DNA from: Bacteriovorax stolpii
GTDB taxonomy: Bacteria; Bdellovibrionota; Bacteriovoracia; Bacteriovoracales; Bacteriovoracaceae
DNA: 33,537 nucleotides
Assembly (NCBI GenBank): GCA_945905815.1
Contig: CAMDQH010000024.1
Span: 1-33,537 of the forward strand
Direction: 5' to 3'
Position numbers and translations under genes: made by a program. Below the pieces are notes generated by a model. The model was not told the DNA's origin. It saw only the letters and a list, made by a program, of their open reading frames with translations, and did no database searches. This document shows, one piece after another, positions 22,426-29,923 of this stretch; position 1 is the first letter of the stretch, and each line of letters starts with the position of its first letter.

Positions 22426-23378
22426 TGAGCTTTTTTTACAATCTCTTGAGCCATTTTTTTCATGCGTTGAAATTCTGCAGTTGATCCAATCGAGCCGTTT
22501 TCTTTAATCAGGCTTTGCATTTCCTGCGCCTGTTTTACACGGGCCTTCGAGGGAGGATGAGAAGACATAGCGTCTCCGAAACTTGACATCAAGGCGTTCT
22601 GACCTTTTTTGGACTGTTTCTCCATGGCCATTAATTTTTCGTAGAAGTCCCCGACATATTGTTTATCGTAATTAGTTTTTACAGCGTATCTGAATCCTAC
22701 ACGATCTGATTCAAGTTCATCTTCTTGCGAATTTTTCATGAAACCATATTTCTGAATCATAAGCCCACCTAGGCCACCGACCGCAGCTCCACCGCCAACA
22801 ACTTTCGCCTTGCAGGCCAAGTCATCAGGGGCACATAGTTTTTTTTGGGCGAGATATCCCACTCCTGCACCAATCGCCGCTCCAATACCTCCAAAAAGAT
22901 AGGTTTTGCTTTGCTCTTGCTTGGCCACATACATTCTTTCTGCCGTATGTCGGGCAACGACGTGTCCAATTTCATGCCCAAGTACTCCAGCAATTTCAGC
23001 TTCTGTATCGGCCATGGCAATAATGGGTGCGGTAATATAAACATATCCAGCTGGTAGAGCAAAGGCGTTGACCTGAGCAGAGTCAACCGCTGTGAAATGG
23101 TAGGTGTAAGGTTTATTGTTCAGATTGTTAGCTCTCACAATTTTTTGTCCAAGCTCTTCAATGTATTCTTGTAACTCCCGGTTTTGGACAGGAGGATAAT
23201 CCTTTTTCATTTCCGCCAAGGCTTCCTTGGTTAACTGCTTCTCTTGATCGACAGTCAGATCCACTTTCTGGCCAGCGTTGTCGCCTTCACGGTAGCGGTC
23301 AGAGCTCATTTTGGACGAACATCCCGCAAGAGCAAACATAAAGGTAATGCTGAGGGCAAAAAATCTTTGAATAATCAT
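22422..23378 (-). CDS. M48-family metallopeptidase, lipoprotein
   Basis: 318 residues from the ATG at 23378, supported by GGAG 6 bp upstream and by an immediate lipoprotein signal (FMFALAGC, Cys20). Zinc motif HEIGH at 135-139 (VLGHEIGHVVARH) with the downstream ExxSD-type site in EDELESDRVGF, and NAFALPAGYVYIT before it, define the BepA/LoiP-like M48 group. These act in the periplasm or on the outer membrane's inner face in quality control of outer-membrane proteins. The glycine-rich insert between the sites (GGIGAAIGAGVG...) is seen in related members. Convergent with the binding-protein-like gene and divergent from the ABC ATPase gene. Confidence 0.9.
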   Translation of the reverse strand: MIIQRFFALSITFMFALAGCSSKMSSDRYREGDNAGQKVDLTVDQEKQLTKEALAEMKKDYPPVQNRELQEYIEELGQKIVRANNLNNKPYTYHFTAVDSAQVNAFALPAGYVYITAPIIAMADTEAEIAGVLGHEIGHVVARHTAERMYVAKQEQSKTYLFGGIGAAIGAGVGYLAQKKLCAPDDLACKAKVVGGGAAVGGLGGLMIQKYGFMKNSQEDELESDRVGFRYAVKTNYDKQYVGDFYEKLMAMEKQSKKGQNALMSSFGDAMSSHPPSKARVKQAQEMQSLIKENGSIGSTAEFQRMKKMAQEIVKKAH

Positions 23379-23438
23379 AAAATCTCCATGAAACAAATTA
23401 ACACATTTTACGTTAATGGATAAGATCATCCAAGATAT

Positions 23439-24032
23439 ATGAAAATATTTGAAGTTATTGATCCCTTATTTTTGCCGCATTGTGGTTGTGAACTGCAAGT
23501 TTCTCTTCCTTTGGGGGGTGGGCTCGTTTTGATTGGTGAAAACGGGATTGGTAAATCAACTCTTTTGCGTCGCCTCTCTTGCATGGTTTCGCCCGATTCC
23601 CAGGTAGTGGTTGAGCAGATGGCCACAGAATACTTTTTTGATCGAAAATTAAGCATTCTGAAAAGTTTTTTTCTCAAGGCCAAGCTACCTCATTTTAACG
23701 CAGCTAATTTTCTTTCTCTGTGGAATGATTTTGAGTTGGATAAAAAAGAACAAAGACTACTTTCTCACCTTTCTGGGGGAGAGTCTCAGGCGCTTAAATT
23801 GTGCTTAGCTCTATGCAAAGATTGCACATTTTATTTTTTGGACGAACCCTCTCAATATTTAGATGCCCACCGAAAAAAAGTTCTATTGAACTACCTTGAA
23901 AAACTAAGAAGAGATGGAAAAGCTTTGTTGGTTGTAGAGCATAATCTAGAATGGCTACCTTCAGGATGGAAGGCGCAGCAGTTAGTTGTTAAAGACGATG
24001 TGCTTAAGCGGGGAGATGAATGGACTATTTAA
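23439..24032 (+). CDS. ABC importer ATP-binding protein (FecE/BtuD-like)
   Basis: 197 residues, shorter than the usual 250. All ABC motifs are visible: Walker A GENGIGKST (33-41), a Q-loop glutamine near 60, signature LSGGESQ (111-117), Walker B FYFLDEPS (131-138), D-loop YLD and the switch His168 (VVEHN). It should energise import through the permease encoded next, whose ATG overlaps its end by 13 bp. The start ATG lacks a strong ribosome site. The short length comes mostly from a reduced helical region before the signature. Substrate unknown; corrinoid or iron chelate is a family expectation. Confidence 0.85.
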   Translation: MKIFEVIDPLFLPHCGCELQVSLPLGGGLVLIGENGIGKSTLLRRLSCMVSPDSQVVVEQMATEYFFDRKLSILKSFFLKAKLPHFNAANFLSLWNDFELDKKEQRLLSHLSGGESQALKLCLALCKDCTFYFLDEPSQYLDAHRKKVLLNYLEKLRRDGKALLVVEHNLEWLPSGWKAQQLVVKDDVLKRGDEWTI

Positions 24033-24895
24033 TCATCCGTTTAATTTCAAGTTTTTTAGTGGGAGTACTGCTGTCTCAGGCGGGAAGCCTAATTCAATTG
24101 GGAACAAGGAATATTCTGGCAAGCCCCTCGACGTTAGGAATTGATGGTCTTTCAATTTTATGGCTTCTTATTTTTCACTCTGTTTCACTTTGTTTTAATT
24201 TAAACTACTCAGTTGAATGGACTTTTCTAATAGGAATGCCACTTTTTATTCTGTTAGGGATGTCGTTTCCTCGTTTTTTTAAAGGTCAGTCAAAATTTGA
24301 ACGGATTATTCTACTAGGTTTAACCTTTAACTTATTTGTAGGAGCTATTTTTTCTTTATGGCAGTTTCTTTTTATGGCCTTTAATTTACCATTTCCGGTT
24401 GAGTTATGGTTTGGTCATTTTAGATTTGCCTCATCATCCTCTTTGGTAATCCTCCTGAGTACCGAACTTCTTATTTTATTCGGGATGCAGTTTTTTTATA
24501 AAGATTTAAAGATGTTTTCGATTGGGCCGATCATGGGACTTAATTGGGGTCTGAATGAGAAAAGGCTTTTCCAGTTTATATTTGTAGTTGTGGCAGTCAG
24601 TACACTCATCGTGATCAATTTATTTGGTGCCTTCTCCTTTTTAGGTCTCGTATTCCCTATATTGGCCCGCAGAACGTGGTTCAAGAAGTACGACCTTGGA
24701 GGCGAATTGTTCTTAGGCCCGATATTTAACGGTCTTTGCTTAATGGCCGTAGATGCCCTTTGTTACTTCAACCCGATTTATGGGGCCGAGGTTCCGGTTG
24801 GCCTGATTGTTACCGGAATCGGCGCAGTGAGTCTTATTATCATCCTTTGGTCTGGCCACAAAAATTCAGAAATTGTGGCAAAGGCGAAAAAATAA
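24020..24895 (+). CDS. FecCD-family ABC permease
   Basis: 291 residues, about 8 predicted membrane helices, shorter than the usual 320-350. It has the family coupling region [18 protein letters not shown], which corresponds to the G-x-I-x-F-V-G-L-x-x-P-H-x-x-R block of BtuC/FhuB, and [17 protein letters not shown] near the C-terminus, corresponding to the E-x-P-V-G-x-x-T-x-x-x-G block. The N-terminal motif [22 protein letters not shown] is also typical. Forms the inner-membrane channel with the overlapping ATPase gene. Likely substrate class: siderophore, haem or cobalamin, not decidable. FKBP gene follows 41 bp later and could be read through. Confidence 0.85.
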   Translation: MDYLIIRLISSFLVGVLLSQAGSLIQLGTRNILASPSTLGIDGLSILWLLIFHSVSLCFNLNYSVEWTFLIGMPLFILLGMSFPRFFKGQSKFERIILLGLTFNLFVGAIFSLWQFLFMAFNLPFPVELWFGHFRFASSSSLVILLSTELLILFGMQFFYKDLKMFSIGPIMGLNWGLNEKRLFQFIFVVVAVSTLIVINLFGAFSFLGLVFPILARRTWFKKYDLGGELFLGPIFNGLCLMAVDALCYFNPIYGAEVPVGLIVTGIGAVSLIIILWSGHKNSEIVAKAKK

Positions 24896-24936
24896 CGTTA
24901 TTCTTTTCTAGATTTTTTAATAACAAAGGATTGCAT

Positions 24937-25680
24937 ATGAAAAAAGCGCTGCTTTATTTAAGCCTAGTACTATCAACTCTCACTTTATTTTCTTGTAACT
25001 CAAATGATCCTAAAAAGATCACTCTTGAGTCTGACGATGATAAAACTTTCTACGCTATGGGCTTCATGCTCGGTGGAAATCTTCAGCGTTTGAATCTTTC
25101 AGACAAGGAACTAGCTGCACTTTATAAAGGTGTTGCTGCTGCTTCTAAAAATGAAAAATCTGAAGTGGATATGGCAAAATTCCAAAACCGCATTCAGGAA
25201 GTTTTCAAGTCACGTATGGATAAAGTTGCTGGAAAAGAAAAAGAATCTGGTAAGGCTTTCATTGAAAAATTCATCAAAGCTGAAGGTGCTACAGTAAGTG
25301 CAACAGGACTTGCATATAAAGTTATTAAAGAAGGCACTGGAGCAACTCCTGGTGGCGAAGATGTTGTAGAAGTTCACTACCACGGTACACTTGCTGACGG
25401 TACAGTGTTTGATTCATCTGTTGAGCGCGGTAAGACAATTTCTTTCCCACTTAACCGTGTAATCAAAGGTTGGACTGAAGGTCTTCAAACGATGAAAGAA
25501 GGCGGAAAAACTAAGTTTGTTATTCCTGCTGATCTTGCTTACGGCGAAGCCGGCGCTCCTCCAAAAATTCCTGGTGGCGCAACTCTCGTTTTTGAAGTTG
25601 AGCTTTTCAAGGTAACTAAAGCTGCTGACGCTGCTAAAGCTGCAGCTCCTGCTGCTAAGCCAGCTCCTAAGAAAAAGTAA
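24937..25680 (+). CDS. FKBP-type peptidyl-prolyl isomerase lipoprotein (FkpA/Mip-like)
   Basis: 247 residues from the ATG at 24937, preceded by AAAGGA. Lipoprotein signal: [20 protein letters not shown]. Residues about 25-110 are the helical Mip/FkpA-type dimerisation region ([15 protein letters not shown]). The FKBP domain follows: [63 protein letters not shown]. It assists folding of envelope proteins. The last 20 residues are an Ala/Pro/Lys-rich low-complexity tail. A terminator hairpin follows 20 bp after the stop. An open frame upstream into the permease gene (from 24736) is a shadow and is not part of the protein. Confidence 0.93.
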   Translation: MKKALLYLSLVLSTLTLFSCNSNDPKKITLESDDDKTFYAMGFMLGGNLQRLNLSDKELAALYKGVAAASKNEKSEVDMAKFQNRIQEVFKSRMDKVAGKEKESGKAFIEKFIKAEGATVSATGLAYKVIKEGTGATPGGEDVVEVHYHGTLADGTVFDSSVERGKTISFPLNRVIKGWTEGLQTMKEGGKTKFVIPADLAYGEAGAPPKIPGGATLVFEVELFKVTKAADAAKAAAPAAKPAPKKK

Positions 25681-25700
25681 TTTTGTAGTTAGATACAAAT

Positions 25701-25734
25701 AAAAAGGCCAGGTGAAAAAAACTGGCCTTTTTTT
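25701..25734. terminator. Bidirectional intrinsic terminator
   Basis: AAAAAGGCCAG (25701-25711) pairs with CTGGCCTTTTT (25722-25732) around a 10-base loop, with seven T on the plus side (25728-25734) and five T on the minus side. It serves the FKBP gene on the plus strand and the converging peptidase gene on the minus strand, whose stop codon (25733-25735) lies at its edge. Confidence 0.85.
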
Positions 25735-26584
25735 ATTTGGGTCCGAACCAGCAAAGTGGTCTTGTTCCAGTTTTATCAATATTCTGCGTGTGACATGTTC
25801 CTTTTCGCTCATCTTCCTGTGAAACGCTTTCTTTGAAATCTTGTGGGCATAAAGCCCCTTGAAAATAACTATCAAGTCGACACTGAGGAACAGGGTGCTG
25901 ATCAAAGTTTTGAGTCACGATAGACACATCAGGGGTTTCAAATTCAGGAATGGGAGTCGCTCGTATAGAAGCACTGATTTTTGCGAGGGCATGTCCTGCC
26001 ATGGCCAATCGTATGCAGAGTGAATTAGCTTTTTTTTCAGGAAAGCTTTGTTCACATCCTTTGGAAACGACGAGAGGAACAGTAAAATTTTGAACTGCGA
26101 AATCATTATCTTCATCTTTGAAAATTCTACGAAGACATTTGAGTGTGGCCCAATAATCTGCCTGGCCTTCCGATGAGGCCCAGAACGGTTTTTCATCAAT
26201 GATTTTTTTAGGCGCGCCACCAATATGGTGTCCGATTTCATGACAAATAACTAATGCGTACGCATCTTCAGTTATTAATGGATGGCGGGCGAGTCCTCCA
26301 TACAAATTAATTATCCACTGCTTATTTCTTATGTCGCGATATGTGCCGGCATTAACGGTTGCACTAGGCCATTTTTTTTCTATCTTTAATAATGCATCGA
26401 AGTCCCGTGCAACAGGAATGTAAAACTTTTCAACTTTGTGGATGACCTCATTATATTGAAGTTCACTCAGGCCTTCATTTTTGTCAGATAGGGGTAGATA
26501 AAGTTTATTCGGTGGAAAAATGCCATCACAGGCCAGTAGTGATGATGCTTGAAATATAAAAAACAGTAGGGTTAGTTGATTCAT
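25733..26584 (-). CDS. Secreted HExxH zinc peptidase, paralog 1
   Basis: 283 residues from the ATG at 26584, preceded by GGAGGA. Signal peptide: LTLLFFIFQASSLLA-C. Zinc site HEIGH at 115-119 (VICHEIGHHIGGAPKK), with EGQAD at 139-143 matching the Glu-x-x-Ala-Asp third-ligand motif of gluzincins (M48-like) but only about 20 residues away, shorter than in M48. Conserved cysteines recur to the end, where GTCHTQNIDKTGTRPLCWF closes the protein, suggesting a disulfide-stabilised periplasmic or exported enzyme. Tandem with a paralog at 26710-27612. I do not recognise a named family; target unknown. Confidence 0.75.
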   Translation of the reverse strand: MNQLTLLFFIFQASSLLACDGIFPPNKLYLPLSDKNEGLSELQYNEVIHKVEKFYIPVARDFDALLKIEKKWPSATVNAGTYRDIRNKQWIINLYGGLARHPLITEDAYALVICHEIGHHIGGAPKKIIDEKPFWASSEGQADYWATLKCLRRIFKDEDNDFAVQNFTVPLVVSKGCEQSFPEKKANSLCIRLAMAGHALAKISASIRATPIPEFETPDVSIVTQNFDQHPVPQCRLDSYFQGALCPQDFKESVSQEDERKGTCHTQNIDKTGTRPLCWFGPK

Positions 26585-26664
26585 TCTTCCTCCAATTATG
26601 AACAAATGGATGTTTACGTGGAGACCTAACTAAGTCCAGACGAAGTGCATGTATGCTGGTTGCC

Positions 26665-26693
26665 AAAAAAAAAGGCAGCTTGCGCTGCCTTTT
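26665..26693 (-). terminator. Intrinsic terminator of peptidase paralog 2
   Basis: Read on the minus strand, AAAAGGCAGC/GCTGCCTTTT (stem 26693-26684 with 26679-26670, TTGC-type loop) ends in nine T (26673-26665). It lies 16 bp after the minus-strand stop at 26710 and separates the two peptidase genes into distinct transcription units. Confidence 0.85.
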
Positions 26694-26709
26694 CAGGAAT
26701 GTATAAAGA

Positions 26710-27612
26710 TTATTTTGCTTTTGGCTTGAACCAGCAAAGTGGACGAGTTCCAGTTTTGTGGCCTAGAGAAGGGTGACAAGTACCCTTAACTTCTTCTTTC
26801 TGAGAAACATCTTCATTCATACTAATTTCGCAAAGAGAACCTTGGAAATATGTATCAAGACGACATTGTGCCTTAGGGTGAGCATCATTTGTTCTTGAGA
26901 CTTTTTTTGTATCAGGTGTATCAAATTTTGCTTCAGGAAGTTTGCTTAAGGCTGCAAAAAGATTGGCAACGGATTTACCGGCCATACCTGTACGAACGCA
27001 AAGAGCATTATCTTCTTTGTCATTCTTAGTCGATTTTGTACATGCATCAGTAAGTGCCTTAGGTACTTCCATAGCAGAAACAATTGAAATGTTATCATCG
27101 TTTAAGAAAGTTTTACGTAGACACTTAAGAGTTGCGAAATAGTCAGCTTGACCTTCATTTGAAGCCCAGACATTTACTTCGCCGCCGCCAAAAATGCTTC
27201 CTGACTTTTTAGGTGCTCCACCAATATGGTGACCAAGCTCATGACATACAACTAAAGACATACCATCTGCATTGATGGTTGCGTGACGGGCCAATCCGCC
27301 AAACATAGCAACTTGCCAAGAAGAACCAGATTGCTTTGCGTATGCGTTTACTGTTCCGTCATTCCATTTACGTTGAATTTCAAGTTTGCCACCCATGCTA
27401 GCAACAACTGGTGCGTAGAGGGTTTCAACTTTATCTATAACAGAATTAAATTGAGATTCTGTAATTCCGCCTCTCATACCTTTAAGGCCAGCGGGAATGT
27501 AGAGATCATTCTCAGGTACGAATCCGCCCTGACCACTAATTGAGCAGGCAAGAGCTGCAGTTACACATGAAAATCCGACTATTACTGCTGCTATTTTAAG
27601 AGATCTAAACAT
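26710..27612 (-). CDS. Secreted HExxH zinc peptidase, paralog 2
   Basis: 300 residues, start ATG preceded by GGAGGA. Signal peptide: LKIAAVIVGFSCVTAALA. Same architecture as its neighbour: GGLARH, VVCHELGHHIGGAPKK (HELGH at 124-128), VWASNEGQADYFATLKC (Glu153), NALCVRTGMAGK, QCRLDTYFQGSLC and the C-terminal GTCHPSLGHKTGTRPLCWFKPKAK. Between the two zinc motifs it has a slightly longer Gly/Ser insert (GSIFGGGEVN). Gluzincin-like; probably active in periplasm or outside. The pair looks like an older tandem duplication, each copy retaining the catalytic and cysteine pattern, so both are likely functional. Confidence 0.78.
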   Translation of the reverse strand: MFRSLKIAAVIVGFSCVTAALACSISGQGGFVPENDLYIPAGLKGMRGGITESQFNSVIDKVETLYAPVVASMGGKLEIQRKWNDGTVNAYAKQSGSSWQVAMFGGLARHATINADGMSLVVCHELGHHIGGAPKKSGSIFGGGEVNVWASNEGQADYFATLKCLRKTFLNDDNISIVSAMEVPKALTDACTKSTKNDKEDNALCVRTGMAGKSVANLFAALSKLPEAKFDTPDTKKVSRTNDAHPKAQCRLDTYFQGSLCEISMNEDVSQKEEVKGTCHPSLGHKTGTRPLCWFKPKAK

Positions 27613-27711
27613 TTACGTCCTCCATGAACGAAAACAATTTTTGGTGAGGAAGATTGTTCCGTTTTATCACTGGAGCTGTCTAGTCAGTTTTAGCCTAGAA
27701 ATAAATATGTA

Positions 27712-27770
27712 AGAATTTGTTGGAAATTCTCTTCAATTTCGTCAGATTTTCTGTCGAATTCAAATTTGAA
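27712..27770. promoter_or_regulatory. Cluster of short dyads in the peptidase/cupredoxin divergent region
   Basis: AGAATTT/AAATTCT (27712-27718 with 27724-27730), CAGATTTTCTG (27743-27753) and the perfect 12-base palindrome TTCAAATTTGAA (27759-27770) occur within 60 bp, between the peptidase start (27612) and the cupredoxin start (27874). They may bind a regulator of one or both divergent genes. No sigma-70 promoter is clear. In AT-rich DNA some palindromes arise by chance. Confidence 0.3.
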
Positions 27771-27819
27771 GCAGTGCATTCGCCTGATACTTTTTGTCAG
27801 TTATTGGATCTAAATTAAA

Positions 27820-27836
27820 AGCTCAAAAGTTGAGCT
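27820..27836 (+). other. 7-bp hairpin in the 5' region of the cupredoxin gene
   Basis: AGCTCAA (27820-27826) and TTGAGCT (27830-27836) form a perfect 7-bp stem with an AAG loop, 37 bp before the ATG. It is followed by C and three T only, so it is not a strong terminator. Possible leader hairpin. Confidence 0.35.
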
Positions 27837-27873
27837 CTTTGTACCGACAAGTCTAATGAACAACGAGGTTGAG

Positions 27874-28272
27874 ATGAAGTCACTTATGATTTTTGTTTTA
27901 TTATCCAGCTTAAATGCGGTCGCAGAAGAGGCCAAAAAACTTGTCCAGCCGACAAGGGAAGTGGCGATCATCGTAACCAAAGAGGGTTATTACCCTAAAA
28001 GCCTTTCAGTCTTTGAAGGCGAAAAAATAAAATTTTTTGTCACTTCAACAGTCGAAGAACCGAACTGTTTAATTGTTGAGTCTCATAAAGTTTTTATGGC
28101 GGCCAACAAGGGAAAAGTAACTGAAGCGGAAGTTGTCTTTGAAAATGCTGGAGAGTTTGCCTTTTATTGTCCCAGCTCAAAAAACGATGGGAAAGTAGTT
28201 GTTTTAAAGAAATTTTCACCGAAAAGAGAAGTTGCATCTGAGATTCAGCCTTGGGTCCCAAAAGAATATTAG
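27874..28272 (+). CDS. Cupredoxin-like exported protein
   Basis: 132 residues from the ATG at 27874 (GAGG upstream). Signal peptide: KSLMIFVLLSSLNAVA. The mature domain fits a small cupredoxin beta-sandwich: EVAIIVTKEGYYPKSLSVFEGEKIKFFVTST, then NCLIVESHKVF and GEFAFYCPSSKNDGKVVV. The Cys in NCLIV, His in SHKV and Cys in FYCPS sit where copper ligands occur in the EfeO/CopC-like and nitrosocyanin-like groups, though a complete His-Cys-His-Met set is not present, so copper binding is unproven. It lies 12 bp before the CpaF-type ATPase gene and is probably co-transcribed. Confidence 0.65.
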   Translation: MKSLMIFVLLSSLNAVAEEAKKLVQPTREVAIIVTKEGYYPKSLSVFEGEKIKFFVTSTVEEPNCLIVESHKVFMAANKGKVTEAEVVFENAGEFAFYCPSSKNDGKVVVLKKFSPKREVASEIQPWVPKEY

Positions 28273-28284
28273 GAAGAAACTTTC

Positions 28285-29418
28285 ATGAGTAGTGTTTTTA
28301 AAGATGCCATTGCCAACCTCTTGTCTCCAATCGGAGACCTGCTTAAAGATTCGACTGTGTCTGAGATCATGATCAATGGACCTCACGAAATTTTCATTGA
28401 AAGAAAAGGTCTTGTTTATAAAGTAGAAAATAGATTTGCTGATGATGAAGCCTTAATGGCCTCTATGAGAGCGATTGCTCAGTCTGTCGGTCGAGTGATT
28501 GATGCCGATAATCCAAGACTAGATGCCCGCTTGCCTGATGGCTCTCGTATTGCTGTCGTACTTCCACCAATGGCCAAGGCCGGTGTGACAGTCGCTATTC
28601 GAAAATTTTCCGAAGAAAAATTAGGTTTAAAGGACATGATTAATTTCGGTTCTCTTTCACCTGATGGTGCGCGTTTTCTCGACTGTATTATGTACCTTGG
28701 TAAAAATACACTTGTGAGTGGTGGTACCGGTTCAGGTAAAACGACGATGCTAAATATTCTCGGTGGGCGTATGCCTAAGACACAGCGTCTATTAATTATC
28801 GAAGATGCAGCAGAACTACAAATTAAAGCTGAACACGTGGTACGTTTTGAGACCCGCAAAGAAAATCTTGAGCGTGGTATTAAAGGTGTCACTATCCGAG
28901 ATTTGATGGAATCAGCACTTCGACTTCGTCCTGACCGAATTATCGTAGGAGAGGTTCGAGGACCGGAAGCTCTGGATCTATTGAATGCCATGAGCACAGG
29001 TCATGAAGGTTCTATGGGAACAGTTCACGCCAATACTCCGCTTGATGCATGTACACGTCTTGAAACACTCTGTCTTATGGGCGAAACCAGAATTCCACCC
29101 GATGCTATTCGTAAGATGGTGGGAAGTGCTTTGCAGATGATTGTTCAATGTTCTCGTTATCATGATGGTGGTCGCAGAACATCACATATCTCAGAAGTTT
29201 TGGGCGTGGATGAACATGGACGGTATATCGTTCGGGATATTTTTCGCTGGATACAAACCGGCAAAGACCCTGAGACGCATAGATATATTGGAGAAATGGT
29301 TGCGACTGGATATGTGCCAAGTTTTTTTGAAGAATTTGTTGCTAATAAATTACCTTTTCCTAAAACCAATTTCAAAGCTCCAGAATGGGCAGTGCCACTT
29401 CTAAAAAAAGCCTCTTAA
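28285..29418 (+). CDS. cpaF: CpaF/TadA-type secretion ATPase
   Basis: 377 residues, a cytoplasmic hexameric ATPase of the VirB11/GspE superfamily that powers Tad/Flp pilus assembly or related secretion. N-terminal domain: VSEIMINGPHEIFIERKG; then the CpaF-type NPRLDARLPDGSRIAVVLPP (76-95). Walker A GGTGSGKTT (146-154), Asp box IIEDAAELQI, Walker B IIVGEVRGPEALDLL, and the His box GTVHANTPLDACTRLETL. No other Tad genes (tadB/C, cpaC, flp pilin) are seen here, so either they lie elsewhere or this is an orphan. AGGAAG precedes the ATG. Overlaps the next gene by 34 bp. Confidence 0.9.
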   Translation: MSSVFKDAIANLLSPIGDLLKDSTVSEIMINGPHEIFIERKGLVYKVENRFADDEALMASMRAIAQSVGRVIDADNPRLDARLPDGSRIAVVLPPMAKAGVTVAIRKFSEEKLGLKDMINFGSLSPDGARFLDCIMYLGKNTLVSGGTGSGKTTMLNILGGRMPKTQRLLIIEDAAELQIKAEHVVRFETRKENLERGIKGVTIRDLMESALRLRPDRIIVGEVRGPEALDLLNAMSTGHEGSMGTVHANTPLDACTRLETLCLMGETRIPPDAIRKMVGSALQMIVQCSRYHDGGRRTSHISEVLGVDEHGRYIVRDIFRWIQTGKDPETHRYIGEMVATGYVPSFFEEFVANKLPFPKTNFKAPEWAVPLLKKAS

Positions 29419-29864
29419 GTAAGAAAGTCATAATTCTTGTGGTGAGTCTTATCCTCACCGGAATCGTTATGCGCGTTCTTAGTCCGGCCAAAAAGTTAGA
29501 CTCCAGACTTTACTACACTTATGAGCAAGCAACTTTGTATCTTGAAGGTTTAACCGAAATAGAGAAGCAGAACTACTTTTACGGTGAGCTTTTTGATTTT
29601 TGGTTTATGGTTAATTACACCTGGTTATTATTTTTAGCATTTAGAAAATTCGTTCCGAATAAGAAATATGTTGTCGTGGCATTTGGGCCAGGCATTCTGG
29701 ATTTATTTGAAACAGGCCTGATTACGCACTACTTAAATAGCAGAGAGTTTAATTCGGCCTATCAATTTCTCCCTGCAATCAGTTTTTTCAAATGGTTGTT
29801 GGGATTTTTGATTTTACTCTCTCTCGGTCGAAAAATAATCTTTTGGCGCAGGGCCAATTACTAA
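29385..29864 (+). CDS. Hypothetical four-helix membrane protein
   Basis: 159 residues. About four hydrophobic segments: VIILVVSLILTGIVMRVL (15-32), the FWFMVNYTWLLFLAF region, YVVVAFGPGILDLFETGLI and FKWLLGFLILLSLGRK. The first loop (about 33-68) is charged and tyrosine-rich. I do not recognise a family. Its ATG lies inside the cpaF gene (34-bp overlap) with no good ribosome site, so it is probably translated through coupling and belongs to the same transcript. An unrelated membrane role next to a pilus ATPase cannot be excluded. Confidence 0.6.
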   Translation: MGSATSKKSLLSKKVIILVVSLILTGIVMRVLSPAKKLDSRLYYTYEQATLYLEGLTEIEKQNYFYGELFDFWFMVNYTWLLFLAFRKFVPNKKYVVVAFGPGILDLFETGLITHYLNSREFNSAYQFLPAISFFKWLLGFLILLSLGRKIIFWRRANY

Positions 29865-29923
29865 AATTTCCCCAATAATCCTTTTTCTGCGGTAATCTCT
29901 TAGCTCAAATACAAGGAGTTTTT

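Noticed and set aside
24736-24936. Upstream extension of the FKBP gene into the permease
   Set aside because: It lies wholly in another frame of the permease gene, and a lipoprotein signal with ribosome site begins exactly at 24937.
25618-25680. Ala/Pro/Lys codon repeats at the end of the FKBP gene as a DNA repeat
   Set aside because: The repeats are imperfect codon-level low complexity, common as C-terminal tails of such lipoproteins.
28479-28997. 172-codon ORF antisense to the CpaF gene
   Set aside because: It is rich in Arg, Ser and Ile as expected for an antisense shadow of a conserved gene, with no ribosome site.
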